Assembly (NCBI GenBank): GCA_964586765.1
Contig: CAZPHN010000010.1
Span: 1-64,000, forward strand
From: UBA3263 sp964586765
GTDB taxonomy: Bacteria; Bacteroidota; Bacteroidia; Bacteroidales; Muribaculaceae
Direction: 5' to 3'
DNA length: 64,000 bases
Each line of letters begins with the position of its first letter. Within the stretch, counting starts at the first letter, position 1. Below the pieces are notes generated by a model. The model was not told where the DNA came from and did no database searches. It was given only the letters and a program-made list of their open reading frames with translations. Made by a program: the position numbers and the translations under genes. This document shows, one piece after another, positions 54,340 through 63,793 of the stretch.

Positions 54340-54657
54340 ATCCAGTTAGCCCAGAGGGGAAAAACTAACTGGGTGGACTTATCAAAAGGCGTTACTTAAC
54401 GTCTTGTCTTTCAAACTCAAATCTCGCAAATTTGTTTCCACGAAAAGACAGGGCAACGGGAACGCCCACATGGACTGTATAATAAAACCGTCACCAAACC
54501 ACATGCTAATCCGTAAGGGATAGCTGTTTTGATGACAAATGGCAGATTATACACATCCGGGCGTGGGCTAACTGCGTTGCTTATCCTCGTGGAAGGCAAT
54601 GCGAGAGCCTGAGTTTGGGATAAGTGACAAGTACAGACTCCCATGCCTTTTGTTTTT
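54340..54657 (+). ncRNA. Large structured RNA candidate, about 315 nt
   Basis: The promoter at 54328 leads into a dense set of helices: CCATCCAGTTAG / CTAACTGGGTGG (54338-54376, twelve pairs, one G-T), GGCGTT / AACGCC (54388 / 54461), TGTCTTT / AAAGACA (54405 / 54444), TGTATAAT / ATTATACA (54476 / 54546) and CTTATCC / GGATAAG (54580 / 54618). A closing helix CATGG-CTGTA / TACAG-CCATG ends at 54645, followed by TTTTGTTTTT. CAGTTAGCCCA can instead pair perfectly with TGGGCTAACTG (54564). No RNase P, tmRNA, 6S, SRP or known riboswitch motif is visible. It could be a free RNA or a leader of the DUF5683 gene. Confidence 0.5.
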
Positions 54658-54717
54658 ATGTATTATAGCCTGCTTTGGGGACGTCAGCAGGTAAAACTTA
54701 TCCAATCGTATCATAAA

Positions 54718-55617
54718 ATGCGAGCACAATCTTTTCGGCGGCTGATTCTCGTTATGTTACTATGTGTAACGTACTTTCCCATCTTTGCGCAGAAATCAGA
54801 CAGGATTAAGCCACAGTGGTTACATTCATCCGTAAAACCGTCAAATAATACATTTACTTACGAAATCATCCACTCAAACTCAAGAACATTAACAGACGCC
54901 AGAACGCAAGCTCTTTCTGACCTATTAATTCAAAACGGACTTGAAAGCGGGCGCAAAGTCAAAACTGATATTGTAAGTACGACTGAGGAAAGACATACCT
55001 CACGCAATAATAGTGATGAGCTTTTTTCTAACGAAACAATAAAGATTAATACTCAAAGTGAAGGCGAGCCTGTAACTCTGACTGCAAAAAAGATTGATGA
55101 ATACTGGGAACGTCGCTCTGACGGCTCATACAATCTTGCCACACTTTACGCTCGCTCTTCAGTAAACGGGACTCCACAATTCGACCATGTAAAACTCACC
55201 TCGAACTATGGGGTTCACGGACTTTGGCGTTCTGCTATAATTCCCGGCTGGGGTCAACTATATAAAGGCTCAACAACTAAAGGAAGTCTTATTTTAGGTG
55301 GGACGGCGATCTGTATCGGAGCTATTATCTATACAGACTGTATCCGCAACTCTTATACTTCCAAAATATCCCAAACACATAGTGCATCACAAAAAAAAGC
55401 TTATGCTAACAGACGAACTACTTTTACCACGGGGCGAAACATATGCATAGGCACACTTGGTGCGCTATATGTTTATAATATCATTGATGCGATTGTCGCT
55501 CCCGGAGCCCGGCGTATCCTCACCTCACCAGCCGGGACAAATAAATATTCTTATTTCTGGTCTCCCGTCGTCACGGATAACAACGGTATTGGCATTGTCG
55601 CTACAATTTCTTTCTAA
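54718..55617 (+). CDS. DUF5683 membrane protein
   Basis: I start at MRAQSFRRLILVML (54718), which gives a clean signal peptide ending in FAQ. The 25 residues before it are not conserved-looking. The DUF5683 core HGLWRSAIIPGWGQLYKGST followed by KGSLILGGTAICIGAIIY is clear. A soluble N-terminal part of about 150 residues precedes it. Members are inner membrane proteins of unknown role, often near envelope genes. The next gene follows by 13 bases. Confidence 0.78.
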   Translation: MRAQSFRRLILVMLLCVTYFPIFAQKSDRIKPQWLHSSVKPSNNTFTYEIIHSNSRTLTDARTQALSDLLIQNGLESGRKVKTDIVSTTEERHTSRNNSDELFSNETIKINTQSEGEPVTLTAKKIDEYWERRSDGSYNLATLYARSSVNGTPQFDHVKLTSNYGVHGLWRSAIIPGWGQLYKGSTTKGSLILGGTAICIGAIIYTDCIRNSYTSKISQTHSASQKKAYANRRTTFTTGRNICIGTLGALYVYNIIDAIVAPGARRILTSPAGTNKYSYFWSPVVTDNNGIGIVATISF

Positions 55618-55630
55618 TCCACTTATAAAT

Positions 55631-55963
55631 ATGAAACATTTTTTAGCAACTATTACATTAAGCTTGTCACTTTTTGCACTATTCAGTTCATGCTCTCATG
55701 ATGAATTGGACGTGTTCTCTACAATTTACGGTATGGTTTCAGACAATGATTCCGGAGCATCTATTTCAGGCGCAACCGTCATTCTCAGTCCAAGTGGGAA
55801 AACGCACACTACCGGCTCAGATGGTATGTATAAATTTTCGGAACTGGAAGAAAGGCAATATACCATAACCGTTCAAAAAAACGGATATTCTACCAATCGT
55901 AAAAATGTTACAATCGGGTCTGATGAAAAAATCGAAGTAAACATCTCAATCACTAAACTTTAA
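55631..55963 (+). CDS. Small lipoprotein with carboxypeptidase-regulatory-like domain
   Basis: From MKHFLATITL (55631) the 110 residues contain a lipoprotein signal with cysteine in SSCSHDEL, then one domain: IYGMVSDNDSGASISGATVI followed by GKTHTTGSDGMYKFSEL and YTITVQKNGYSTN. This beta-sandwich fold is used in SusC-type and surface proteins. It is the first of two similar lipoproteins and probably co-transcribed with DUF5683. Confidence 0.78.
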   Translation: MKHFLATITLSLSLFALFSSCSHDELDVFSTIYGMVSDNDSGASISGATVILSPSGKTHTTGSDGMYKFSELEERQYTITVQKNGYSTNRKNVTIGSDEKIEVNISITKL

Positions 55964-55970
55964 GAATGAA

Positions 55971-57272
55971 ATGAAAAAGATTATCAACCTTATATTAATA
56001 TCTGCTATCGGTTTTTTGACATATTCTTGTGATATACCTGAACCTGATCCGGAACCAGAAGTTTCATATGGCGGCATATACGGATTAGTGACGGATAGCG
56101 AAACGGCAGAACCCATTCGAGCCACGGAGGTACAATTGTTTTATGATAATAAGCTTTTAACCAGCTGCGTAACCTACAACGACGGACACTTTGAGTTTAA
56201 TAAACTCACACCGGGAAGTTATCGGTTTGAAATTAATAAAGACAATTATCAACCATATTCCCACGCACTTATAGTTCAGTTGTCTGGTATAACCCAAGTA
56301 GACGTCTTACTTCATAAACGGACCGTCAATGTAACCGTAGTTACGGAAAATCCCGTCTTAACTGACAACGGTATCACTTTTAAAGGAAGGCACTCTGCGA
56401 CAAGTTCAAGTATACGTGAATGTGGGTTTTACTATGGTTCAGACCCAAATCCATTAGAAAATGGAACATTAGTCAAATCATCCGGCACAACCCAGAATTT
56501 TCAAACATCCATCAATCCTCTCCCAGACGGGATATACTATGTACAGGCTTATGCCAAGAATGATGTTGGAACGGCATTTGGTGAGGTGAAGTCATTTTCA
56601 TACACAGTCACGAAACAACTCCCCGAAATCCGTACCATCGGCGTTACCCAGAATGATTCATCAGCCACTACAATATCAGGTGAGATGATAAGCAACGGTT
56701 CACCTTCATATACTGAAAAAGGGTTTATTCTATCGCAATATATTGCAGAGCCAACAATTCATGATAATGCATCATATTCAAAAAAATATACCGAATATGG
56801 TACAAGCAAAACCTTCAGCACTGTCATCCGTGACCTTGAAAACGGGAAAATATATCATGCACGCGCTTATGCAATCAGCGATGCGGGAGTCACATATGGT
56901 GCTACCGTAACATTTAAAGCAGGAATCGGAGTTGACTGGTATGAGTTTGGAAATCTTGCTGTCCTCAGAACCGATACAAGCACGGGAATGACCCTTGAGG
57001 ATGCAGCAGCAACGTGTCAGTCAACCGTTGATGGAGGGGTATATTATGATTGGCGTTTACCTACACTCTCCGAAGCCAAATTCCTTTACGAACACCGTAC
57101 CGAAATTGGAATGGCAGGATATACGTATTGGACCGAATATGAATATACCTCGGAAGACTATTCAACTTATAACTGCTACAGCTTCAATATGTCAACCGGC
57201 ACATCCACACTTGAGTCCTCTGAATACAAACTGCATCATGTTCGTTATGTCCGCACAATAATGGTCTATTAA
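55971..57272 (+). CDS. Multi-domain lipoprotein with C-terminal DUF1566-like domain
   Basis: The 433 residues begin with a lipoprotein signal (LTYSCDIP) and a Pro/Glu linker. A carboxypeptidase-regulatory-like domain comes next (about 35-115). Two fibronectin-like repeats follow (about 115-215 and 215-315), each with a CGFYYG or KGFILS turn and an AYAKNDVGTAFGE or AYAISDAGVTYGA strand. The last 110 residues resemble DUF1566/Lcl: YYDWRLPTLSEAKFLYEHR and HHVRYVRTI. Such proteins are likely surface adhesins or ligand-binding proteins. It ends at a strong terminator. Confidence 0.75.
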   Translation: MKKIINLILISAIGFLTYSCDIPEPDPEPEVSYGGIYGLVTDSETAEPIRATEVQLFYDNKLLTSCVTYNDGHFEFNKLTPGSYRFEINKDNYQPYSHALIVQLSGITQVDVLLHKRTVNVTVVTENPVLTDNGITFKGRHSATSSSIRECGFYYGSDPNPLENGTLVKSSGTTQNFQTSINPLPDGIYYVQAYAKNDVGTAFGEVKSFSYTVTKQLPEIRTIGVTQNDSSATTISGEMISNGSPSYTEKGFILSQYIAEPTIHDNASYSKKYTEYGTSKTFSTVIRDLENGKIYHARAYAISDAGVTYGATVTFKAGIGVDWYEFGNLAVLRTDTSTGMTLEDAAATCQSTVDGGVYYDWRLPTLSEAKFLYEHRTEIGMAGYTYWTEYEYTSEDYSTYNCYSFNMSTGTSTLESSEYKLHHVRYVRTIMVY

Positions 57273-57297
57273 ATGCAGTGCTATCACGCTATGTCAG

Positions 57298-57328
57298 CGC
57301 GAATCCGCAAAGGGTTCGCGTTTTTTTT
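57298..57328 (+). terminator. Intrinsic terminator
   Basis: CGCGAATCC pairs with GGGTTCGCG (one G-T) with a five-base loop and eight T. Confidence 0.9.
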
Positions 57329-57378
57329 CCGAGTATCAGTTTTTCATTCTTAATTTTTACTTTTTCATTTAAAAATCG

Positions 57379-57386
57379 TAACTTTG
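57379..57386 (+). promoter_or_regulatory. Promoter -7 element for the glycosyltransferase operon
   Basis: TAACTTTG followed by C, 25 bases before the gene. Confidence 0.65.
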
Positions 57387-57410
57387 CAGTGAATTATCGA
57401 AATCATTGCA

Positions 57411-58376
57411 ATGGATAGTAACCAAATAGATATTTCCGTCATTGTGCCGCTCTTTAACGAGGCGGAGTCACTTCCGGAATTGGCTCAGTGGATTGAGCGC
57501 GTCATGGCGGAGAACAAGTTTACTTACGAGGTCATTTTTGTCAACGATGGCTCGACAGATAGGTCATGGGCAGTCATTGAGGAGCTTTCGGCTAAGAATC
57601 CTAACCTCCACGGCATTTCGTTCCGCCGCAATTACGGCAAGAGTCCGGCATTGAATACCGGGTTCCGTGCAGCCAAAGGTTCGGTCGTTATCACCATGGA
57701 TGCCGACCTTCAGGACTCGCCCGATGAAATACCCGAACTATACCGTATGATTACGGAAGATGGCTATGACCTTGTAAGCGGATGGAAACAAAAGCGTTAC
57801 GACCCTCTGAGTAAGACCATACCCACGAAACTGTTCAATGCCACCGCGCGTAAAGTCAGCGGGATTAAAAATCTCCACGACTTTAACTGCGGACTGAAGG
57901 CATATCGGGCAGAAGTGGTCAAGCACATTGAGGTTTACGGCGATATGCACCGCTACATACCCTATCTTGCCAAGAATGCCGGATTTAATAAAATAGGAGA
58001 AAAGATAGTTCACCATCAGGCACGCAAATATGGCACCACTAAATTCGGTCTTGACCGTTTTGTCAACGGCTATCTGGACCTGATGACCCTTTGGTTTACA
58101 TCTAAATTCGGCGCAAAGCCGATGCACTTTTTCGGACTATTAGGCTCACTGATGTTCTTTATCGGACTGATTTCCACCATGATTGTCGGTTTCGGCAAAC
58201 TTTGGCGCATGAATCAGGGACTTTCCTACACGTTAGTGACCGATTCGCCATATTTCTTCCTTGCGTTGACCATGATGCTTCTCGGCTCGCAGTTTTTCCT
58301 TGCAGGATTTATCGGCGAAATTATTGCGCGCAACTCTCCGCGGCGTAATGAATATGAAATAGACGCCCGGATATGA
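57411..58376 (+). CDS. GT2 glycosyltransferase with two C-terminal membrane helices
   Basis: The GT-A domain has ISVIVPLFNEAESLPEL, FVNDGSTDRSW and the DADLQD metal motif, and DFNCGLKAYRAEVV. Two hydrophobic helices follow (about 235-260 and 275-300). This is the DPM1/ArnC/GtrB group, which passes a sugar to undecaprenyl phosphate at the cytoplasmic side. It ends overlapping the next gene by four bases, and the next three genes are similarly coupled. Confidence 0.88.
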   Translation: MDSNQIDISVIVPLFNEAESLPELAQWIERVMAENKFTYEVIFVNDGSTDRSWAVIEELSAKNPNLHGISFRRNYGKSPALNTGFRAAKGSVVITMDADLQDSPDEIPELYRMITEDGYDLVSGWKQKRYDPLSKTIPTKLFNATARKVSGIKNLHDFNCGLKAYRAEVVKHIEVYGDMHRYIPYLAKNAGFNKIGEKIVHHQARKYGTTKFGLDRFVNGYLDLMTLWFTSKFGAKPMHFFGLLGSLMFFIGLISTMIVGFGKLWRMNQGLSYTLVTDSPYFFLALTMMLLGSQFFLAGFIGEIIARNSPRRNEYEIDARI

Positions 58377-58873
58377 TTCATCGCCTGTTTTCTCACGTAT
58401 TGATTGTGCTGTCGGCTCTTGTTATGATTGCCGGCTGCTCTACAGGTGCGTGTTATGACAACCAGAATTCTCTACCCAAGGCGGGATTTTACTCTGCCAA
58501 GACAGGCGATGCCGTCGCAGTGTCCGGACTATCTGTTGGTGGCATAGGCGCACCTAATGACTCACTGCTCTGCGGTCCGTCAGAGACCGTTTCGGAAGTG
58601 TATCTCCCGTTCCGTCCTGATGAGACCTCGACAAGTTTCACCTTCAAATCCGGATTGTTTGGCGATGTAGTGACGTTCACATACGAGACGTCGCCCTATT
58701 TCGCGTCAGCTGACTGCGGTGCCGTATGGCGTTTCCGCATCCGGTCCGTAAATTGGAGCGGCACACTGATTGACTCCATAGCCGTGGTGGATTCATTGAT
58801 TACCAATGTTGACGCCATGCAGCTCAAAATCTTCCTTAACGATTCCGGCTCGGAGGACGAAGAAGACGAATGA
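58373..58873 (+). CDS. DUF6452-like lipoprotein
   Basis: The 166 residues start with a lipoprotein signal (MIAGCSTGACYDNQ). The CYDNQNSLPKAGFYSA start and a beta-rich middle with YLPFRPDETSTSFTFK fit the DUF6452 family found in Bacteroidales. The end is very acidic (SGSEDEEDE). It overlaps both neighbours. Confidence 0.65.
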   Translation: MIHRLFSHVLIVLSALVMIAGCSTGACYDNQNSLPKAGFYSAKTGDAVAVSGLSVGGIGAPNDSLLCGPSETVSEVYLPFRPDETSTSFTFKSGLFGDVVTFTYETSPYFASADCGAVWRFRIRSVNWSGTLIDSIAVVDSLITNVDAMQLKIFLNDSGSEDEEDE

Positions 58874-59676
58874 AGCGTTATTTGCTCATAATTATCGCTG
58901 TAATCTCCGCGGCAATCCCTATGGCGGCACGCAGAACCGTCACGCCCGTCGGCTCGGAACTTACGTCCAAACCGGTCATCACGGACTCTCTGCCCGGCGA
59001 CGAATGGATTGACTCCATTGCAGCCGCCCAACCTAAGGCAATCGGCAATATTTATCCGCTCTGGGATGCCGTGCAGGTTAGCGTAGACCTCTGGCCGGCA
59101 CTGAACCGTGCGTTCCGCTCCGGATATGGCATTGTTGGTTTCGGAGCCCAAGTATCACTCCATAACCGCTATTTCCCTGCTTTCGAAGCAGGATTGAGTT
59201 CGGCGCAAAGTACCCCCGACGGCATGAACTATTCTTTCCGCTCTCCACTTGCGCCATATTTCAAAATAGGTATGGATTATAATTTCCTTTATAATTCCGA
59301 CTCCGCCTATAAGGTTTTCGCCCTTGTTCGCTACGGAATAGCATCGTTTGACTATCGTTTTATTGACGTAAATCTCAGTTCATCATACTGGGACCAATCA
59401 GCTACCATCGATTTTCCATGGCGTCACACTACCTCAGGTTATATTGAGGTAGGTGCCGGACTTCAGGTTAAACTTTTCAGCAATCTCGCTGCCGGATGGA
59501 CATTCCGCTATCACCGGGTTATCCACCATTCCTCACAACCCAACGGCTCGCCTTGGGCTATTCCCGGCTTCGGACAGGTCAACAGCTCAATCGGGCTATC
59601 CCTATCACTGACTTATACATTCCCGCTTCATAAACCGATAATTATCAATTCACAAAATGACAAGAATAAAGAATAA
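58870..59676 (+). CDS. DUF6048-like outer membrane beta-barrel protein
   Basis: A signal peptide is followed by an N-terminal linker of about 50 residues and a small beta barrel with alternating strands (PLWDAVQVSVDLWPALNRAF, YFPAFEAGL, YFKIGMDYNF, GYIEVGAGLQVKLF). The family typically sits beside DUF6452, which is the case here. Function unknown. The last residues overlap the protease gene by 20 bases. Confidence 0.65.
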   Translation: MKRYLLIIIAVISAAIPMAARRTVTPVGSELTSKPVITDSLPGDEWIDSIAAAQPKAIGNIYPLWDAVQVSVDLWPALNRAFRSGYGIVGFGAQVSLHNRYFPAFEAGLSSAQSTPDGMNYSFRSPLAPYFKIGMDYNFLYNSDSAYKVFALVRYGIASFDYRFIDVNLSSSYWDQSATIDFPWRHTTSGYIEVGAGLQVKLFSNLAAGWTFRYHRVIHHSSQPNGSPWAIPGFGQVNSSIGLSLSLTYTFPLHKPIIINSQNDKNKE

Positions 59677-62600
59677 ACTTATTGCCGCGTCATCCGCATT
59701 ACTTATTGGTTCGGCAGGTGCTTTTGCCGTTACTCCGCTCTGGTTGCGCGATGTAAAAATCTCGCCCGATGGTTCCACTATTGCCTTTACTTATAAAGGC
59801 GATATATTCACAGTTCCTGTAAACGGAGGTTCCGCAACCCGCATTACAAGCGACTCAGCCTACGAAACCAACCCCATCTGGAGTCCTGACGGCAAACTGA
59901 TTGCCTATGCATCGGACCGCCACGGGTCAGCCGATATTTTTGTCATTCCGGCTACGGGAGGTGAACCTCGCCGACTGACTTCGTTCAGCTCCTCGGAAAC
60001 ACCTCAGTCATTCAGCCCTGACGGCAAATCGATCTATTTCTCGGCTGCAATTCAAGACCCTGCGTCGAGCGCGCTGTTTCCATCGTCTCGCATGACCGAG
60101 CTTTATACCGTTCCCGTTGACGGAGGTTCTGTCAAGCAGGTTCTCCCGACTCCGGCAGAGCGCATTGCCTTTGCGCCCGATGGAAAGTCGTTTGTATATC
60201 AGGACAATAAAGGCGTAGAAAACGAATGGCGTAAGCATCATACCTCATCCGTTACCCGCGGTTTGTGGAGCTATGACCTTGCTTCAGGCAAGCACACGCC
60301 GTTAGTTGACCATGCCGGCGAAGACCGCGACCCGATTATTGCCCCGTCAGGCTCAGAGCTGATTTTCCTCAGCGAACGTAATGGTGGCTCAATGAACGTT
60401 TATTCTCTTCCGCTCTCAAATACGTCAGCAACTCCGTCGGCACTGACCTCATTTACCGACCATCCAGTCCGCTTTCTCTCTCAGGCAGCAAACGGTACCA
60501 TCGCCATGACATATGACGGCGAAATCTACACGATGACACCCGGAAATGCGCCCGTCAAGGTCAATATCGACATAGTTACAGACGGATATGAAGCTCCCGA
60601 CTTCGTTAATTTCTCATCCGGCGCAAAAAACATGATTCCTTCACCCAACGGCGAACTGCTCGTTTTCAGCCGTCGTGGAGATATCTTTGTAAGCTCTGTT
60701 GAGTTCGGTACAACAAAGCAGATTACTTCAACACCTTGGACCGAAAAATATCCAAGCTGGGCAGACGGTGGTCGCTCCATTTACTTTGTAAGCAACCGCG
60801 ACGGCGTCAACGATATCTACCGCGTTGAAATGACCCGCGATGCAGACCCCGACATGCTCTACTCCACCACCCTGAAGGAAGAGCGAGTGCTTCCCGCAAA
60901 GAAAGGAATTGAGCGTTCCGAAGCGCGCGTAAGCCCTGACGGGACCAAACTCGCATTCGTTCAAAACCGCAGCGAGCTTATGGTTATGGACTTAACCACC
61001 AAGAAAGTAACCAAACTTGCGTCGGCAGACCTGAATGCGGAGCGCACCGGTATTCAGTACACATGGAGCCCTGACGGAAACTGGATTCTGTTTACCTGTG
61101 TGCCTCACCATCATTCTCCTTATTATGATATCGCTCTTGTTAACGTTGACGGTAACACACCGGAAATAACCTACATAACCGAAACCGGTTACTTCGAGGA
61201 AATGCCCCGGTTTAGCCCGGATGGCACCGCCATCACATGGATAAGCGAGCGTTACGGTATGCGCAATCACGCATCATGGGGCAGCCAGTATGACGTTATG
61301 GCAGCATATCTTACTCAGGAAGCATTTGACCGCCACAATCTGTCATCAGAAGAGCTTGCTGCAGTCAAAGCTGCAGAAAAGAAAGCAAAAAAGGATGAAA
61401 AAGACAAAAAAGATGATGCAAAGAAGCCTATTGCTGTAGAACGTAAAGGCATCGAGGACCGTATTGTGCGCCTGACCCCTTATTCTTCAAACCTTACCGA
61501 CGCTATTCTCAGCAAGGACGGCGAAAAGCTCTATTATCTCAGCAAAGTTGAAAAGGGTTACGACCTATGGAAGATAGACCTCCGCAAGGGCGGTGCATCC
61601 ATAGTCAACAAGCTTTCGCTTGGCGGCAGTCCTAATTTTGAGCCGATGGGTGACGACCTCTTTATCATCACATCTTCATCAATAAAGAAGATGGGATTTG
61701 GAAATGAAAAGTTCGCCAATGTGAATTACAGCGGACGTCAGAAAATTGACCGTGCCGCTGAACGCGCCGCCATGCTCGAATTTGTCCGCACAGAAGAAAA
61801 AGAAAAATTCTACACTCCGACAATGCACGGAGTCAAGTGGGATGCTTTAGTTGACCACTATACCCGCTTCCTTCCTCATATCAACAACTATGCCGACTAT
61901 TCCGAAATGCTCTCCGAACTTCTTGGCGAACTGAACGTCAGCCATACCGGTTCGGGCTATCGCTCCAATCGCAGTGCCGATGAACAAACCGGTGACCTCG
62001 GTCTGATTTATGACCTTACTTTCAAAGGTCCGGGGCTGAAAGTCGCCGAGGTGGTTAAAGGCAGTCCGTTTGACCGCGCCGATTCGCAGCTCGCCGCCGG
62101 CGACGTCATCACATCGGTCAACGGCACGGTAATATCCCCTGAAACCGATTTCACCTCACTTCTCAACGGACTTAGCGGCAAACTCATTCTCGTTGAGGCT
62201 ACGAAAGGTAGCGGAGCAAAAATTGAGCAGACCGTAAAACCAATCAGCCGCAGCAAAATGCAGTCACTCCTGTATGACCGTTGGGTTAAACGCAATAGCG
62301 AGAAAGTTGACTCGCTCAGCGGCGGACGTCTCGGTTACGTTCACATCCAAAGCATGGCAGACCCCTCGTTCCGCCCCATGTACGCTCAGGTTCTGGGTAA
62401 ATACAACGACCGGGACGGTATCGTAATCGATACCCGCTGGAATGGCGGCGGTCGTATGCACGAGGACATCGAGGTACTTTTCAGCGGCAAACACTACCTG
62501 ACGCAGAAGGTTCGCGGAGTCGAGACCGCGCGTATGCCTTCACGACGCTGGAATAAACCGAGCATCATGATGGTTGGTGAAGCAAACTATTCCAATGCTC

Positions 62601-62893
62601 ATGGCACTCCTTGGGTCTACTCGAAAATGGGTCTCGGCAAACTTGTCGGCATGCCCGTTCCGGGAACCATGACTTCGGTCAACTGGGTTGACCTTCAGGA
62701 GCCTTCAGTCTACTTCGGTATCCCCGTAATAGGCTATGAGACAGAAGAAGGAACATATCTGGAGAACTCGCAACTCGAACCTGATTTCAAAGTTGCCAAT
62801 ACTCCGGAACGCATTGCTGCCGGTATCGATGACCAACTCGAAACCGCCGTTCGCGAACTTCTTAAGGAAATAGACTTGACCAAAACGAAATAA
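59657..62893 (+). CDS. Tricorn-like S41 protease with beta-propeller
   Basis: The 1078 residues have a signal peptide, then TolB/WD40-type propeller repeats (SPDGKLIAYASDRHGSADIF, SPDGKSIYFSA, SPDGTKLAFVQNR, SPDGNWILFTC) to about 530. A Lys-rich linker follows, then helical core, PDZ (GPGLKVAEVVKGSPFDRADS) and the S41 domain with GYVHIQSMADPSF. The nucleophile region is GEANYSNAHGTPW, with Asn where tricorn usually has Asp-Gly, and NVSHTGSGY supplies a histidine. It likely degrades peptides in the periplasm. Confidence 0.85.
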   Translation: MTRIKNKLIAASSALLIGSAGAFAVTPLWLRDVKISPDGSTIAFTYKGDIFTVPVNGGSATRITSDSAYETNPIWSPDGKLIAYASDRHGSADIFVIPATGGEPRRLTSFSSSETPQSFSPDGKSIYFSAAIQDPASSALFPSSRMTELYTVPVDGGSVKQVLPTPAERIAFAPDGKSFVYQDNKGVENEWRKHHTSSVTRGLWSYDLASGKHTPLVDHAGEDRDPIIAPSGSELIFLSERNGGSMNVYSLPLSNTSATPSALTSFTDHPVRFLSQAANGTIAMTYDGEIYTMTPGNAPVKVNIDIVTDGYEAPDFVNFSSGAKNMIPSPNGELLVFSRRGDIFVSSVEFGTTKQITSTPWTEKYPSWADGGRSIYFVSNRDGVNDIYRVEMTRDADPDMLYSTTLKEERVLPAKKGIERSEARVSPDGTKLAFVQNRSELMVMDLTTKKVTKLASADLNAERTGIQYTWSPDGNWILFTCVPHHHSPYYDIALVNVDGNTPEITYITETGYFEEMPRFSPDGTAITWISERYGMRNHASWGSQYDVMAAYLTQEAFDRHNLSSEELAAVKAAEKKAKKDEKDKKDDAKKPIAVERKGIEDRIVRLTPYSSNLTDAILSKDGEKLYYLSKVEKGYDLWKIDLRKGGASIVNKLSLGGSPNFEPMGDDLFIITSSSIKKMGFGNEKFANVNYSGRQKIDRAAERAAMLEFVRTEEKEKFYTPTMHGVKWDALVDHYTRFLPHINNYADYSEMLSELLGELNVSHTGSGYRSNRSADEQTGDLGLIYDLTFKGPGLKVAEVVKGSPFDRADSQLAAGDVITSVNGTVISPETDFTSLLNGLSGKLILVEATKGSGAKIEQTVKPISRSKMQSLLYDRWVKRNSEKVDSLSGGRLGYVHIQSMADPSFRPMYAQVLGKYNDRDGIVIDTRWNGGGRMHEDIEVLFSGKHYLTQKVRGVETARMPSRRWNKPSIMMVGEANYSNAHGTPWVYSKMGLGKLVGMPVPGTMTSVNWVDLQEPSVYFGIPVIGYETEEGTYLENSQLEPDFKVANTPERIAAGIDDQLETAVRELLKEIDLTKTK

Positions 62894-62898
62894 ATCGC

Positions 62899-62906
62899 TA
62901 ACTTTG
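62899..62906 (+). promoter_or_regulatory. Promoter -7 element for panC
   Basis: TAACTTTG followed by C, 25 bases before panC. Confidence 0.65.
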
Positions 62907-62930
62907 CGCCGAAATTTCAGCAACTGAAAG

Positions 62931-63779
62931 ATGAAAGTAATAAGAACAGCACAAGGACTCAAAGACTGGAGCGCGGAAGTACGCGCCCAAGGTCTGTCGC
63001 TCGGCTTTGTCCCCACCATGGGAGCCCTCCATGCCGGACATATGTCACTCGTTGAAAAGGCACGCGCTGAAAACGACCGCGTGGCAGTCAGCGTCTTTGT
63101 CAACCCTACTCAATTCAATAATCCCACTGACCTTGCCACATATCCGCGCACCGAGGAAGCTGACCTTGCTCTCCTTGAGGCCGCAGGAGTCGACGTGGCG
63201 TTTGTTCCGACCGTCGAGGAGATGTATCCGGAACCTGACACCCGTGTGTTTGACCTTGGTCCCGTAGCCGAGGTAATGGAGGGAGCCATGCGCCCGGGTC
63301 ACTTTAACGGTGTGGCTCAGGTAGTGAGCCGTCTGTTCATTATGGCACACCCCACCCGCGCCTATTTCGGAGAGAAAGACTTCCAGCAGATTGCCGTAAT
63401 CCGTCGCATGGTCGCACTCGAGGGTGGTTTTGACGGTCTGGAGATTGTCGATGTGCCTATCAAGCGTGAAGCAGACGGTCTTGCCATGAGCTCGCGCAAC
63501 GTCAGACTGACACCGGAAATGCGTCAGGCAGCCCCGTCAATCCGTAAGGCGATGCTCCATGCCGTAGAAAACGCCAAATCGAAGAGTGTAAACGAGGTTA
63601 TTGACGCAGCCGTTAATGAAATCAATGCAGTTGACGGACTCGAAACCGAATATTTCCAGATTGTTGACGGACCGACCTGTCAACCCATCGCCTCATGGAG
63701 CGAAAGCAGTCAGCCGGTTGGTTGCGTAACCGTTTATGCCGGTGACGTTCGCCTCATTGACAATATTAAATTCTTCTGA
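62931..63779 (+). CDS. panC: Pantothenate synthetase
   Basis: The 282-residue enzyme joins pantoate and beta-alanine with ATP. VPTMGALHAGHMSLVEKA holds the HIGH-like site, FVNPTQF, YFGEKDFQQIAVI and MSSRNVRLT follow in order. Length matches the family. It is followed after 14 bases by panD, which makes beta-alanine, so the operon supplies coenzyme A. Confidence 0.94.
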   Translation: MKVIRTAQGLKDWSAEVRAQGLSLGFVPTMGALHAGHMSLVEKARAENDRVAVSVFVNPTQFNNPTDLATYPRTEEADLALLEAAGVDVAFVPTVEEMYPEPDTRVFDLGPVAEVMEGAMRPGHFNGVAQVVSRLFIMAHPTRAYFGEKDFQQIAVIRRMVALEGGFDGLEIVDVPIKREADGLAMSSRNVRLTPEMRQAAPSIRKAMLHAVENAKSKSVNEVIDAAVNEINAVDGLETEYFQIVDGPTCQPIASWSESSQPVGCVTVYAGDVRLIDNIKFF

Positions 63780-63793
63780 GAAACCTCATAGAG

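Noticed and set aside
54417..54644. A 75-residue minus-strand open frame opposite the structured RNA
   Set aside because: No promoter on that strand, Cys/Pro-rich text without a domain, and the same bases form helices.
54340..54657. Assignment as RNase P RNA, tmRNA, 6S RNA or SRP RNA
   Set aside because: The GAGGAAAGTCC core of RNase P, the tmRNA ends and tag frame, the SRP tetraloop motif and the 6S central bubble could not be found.
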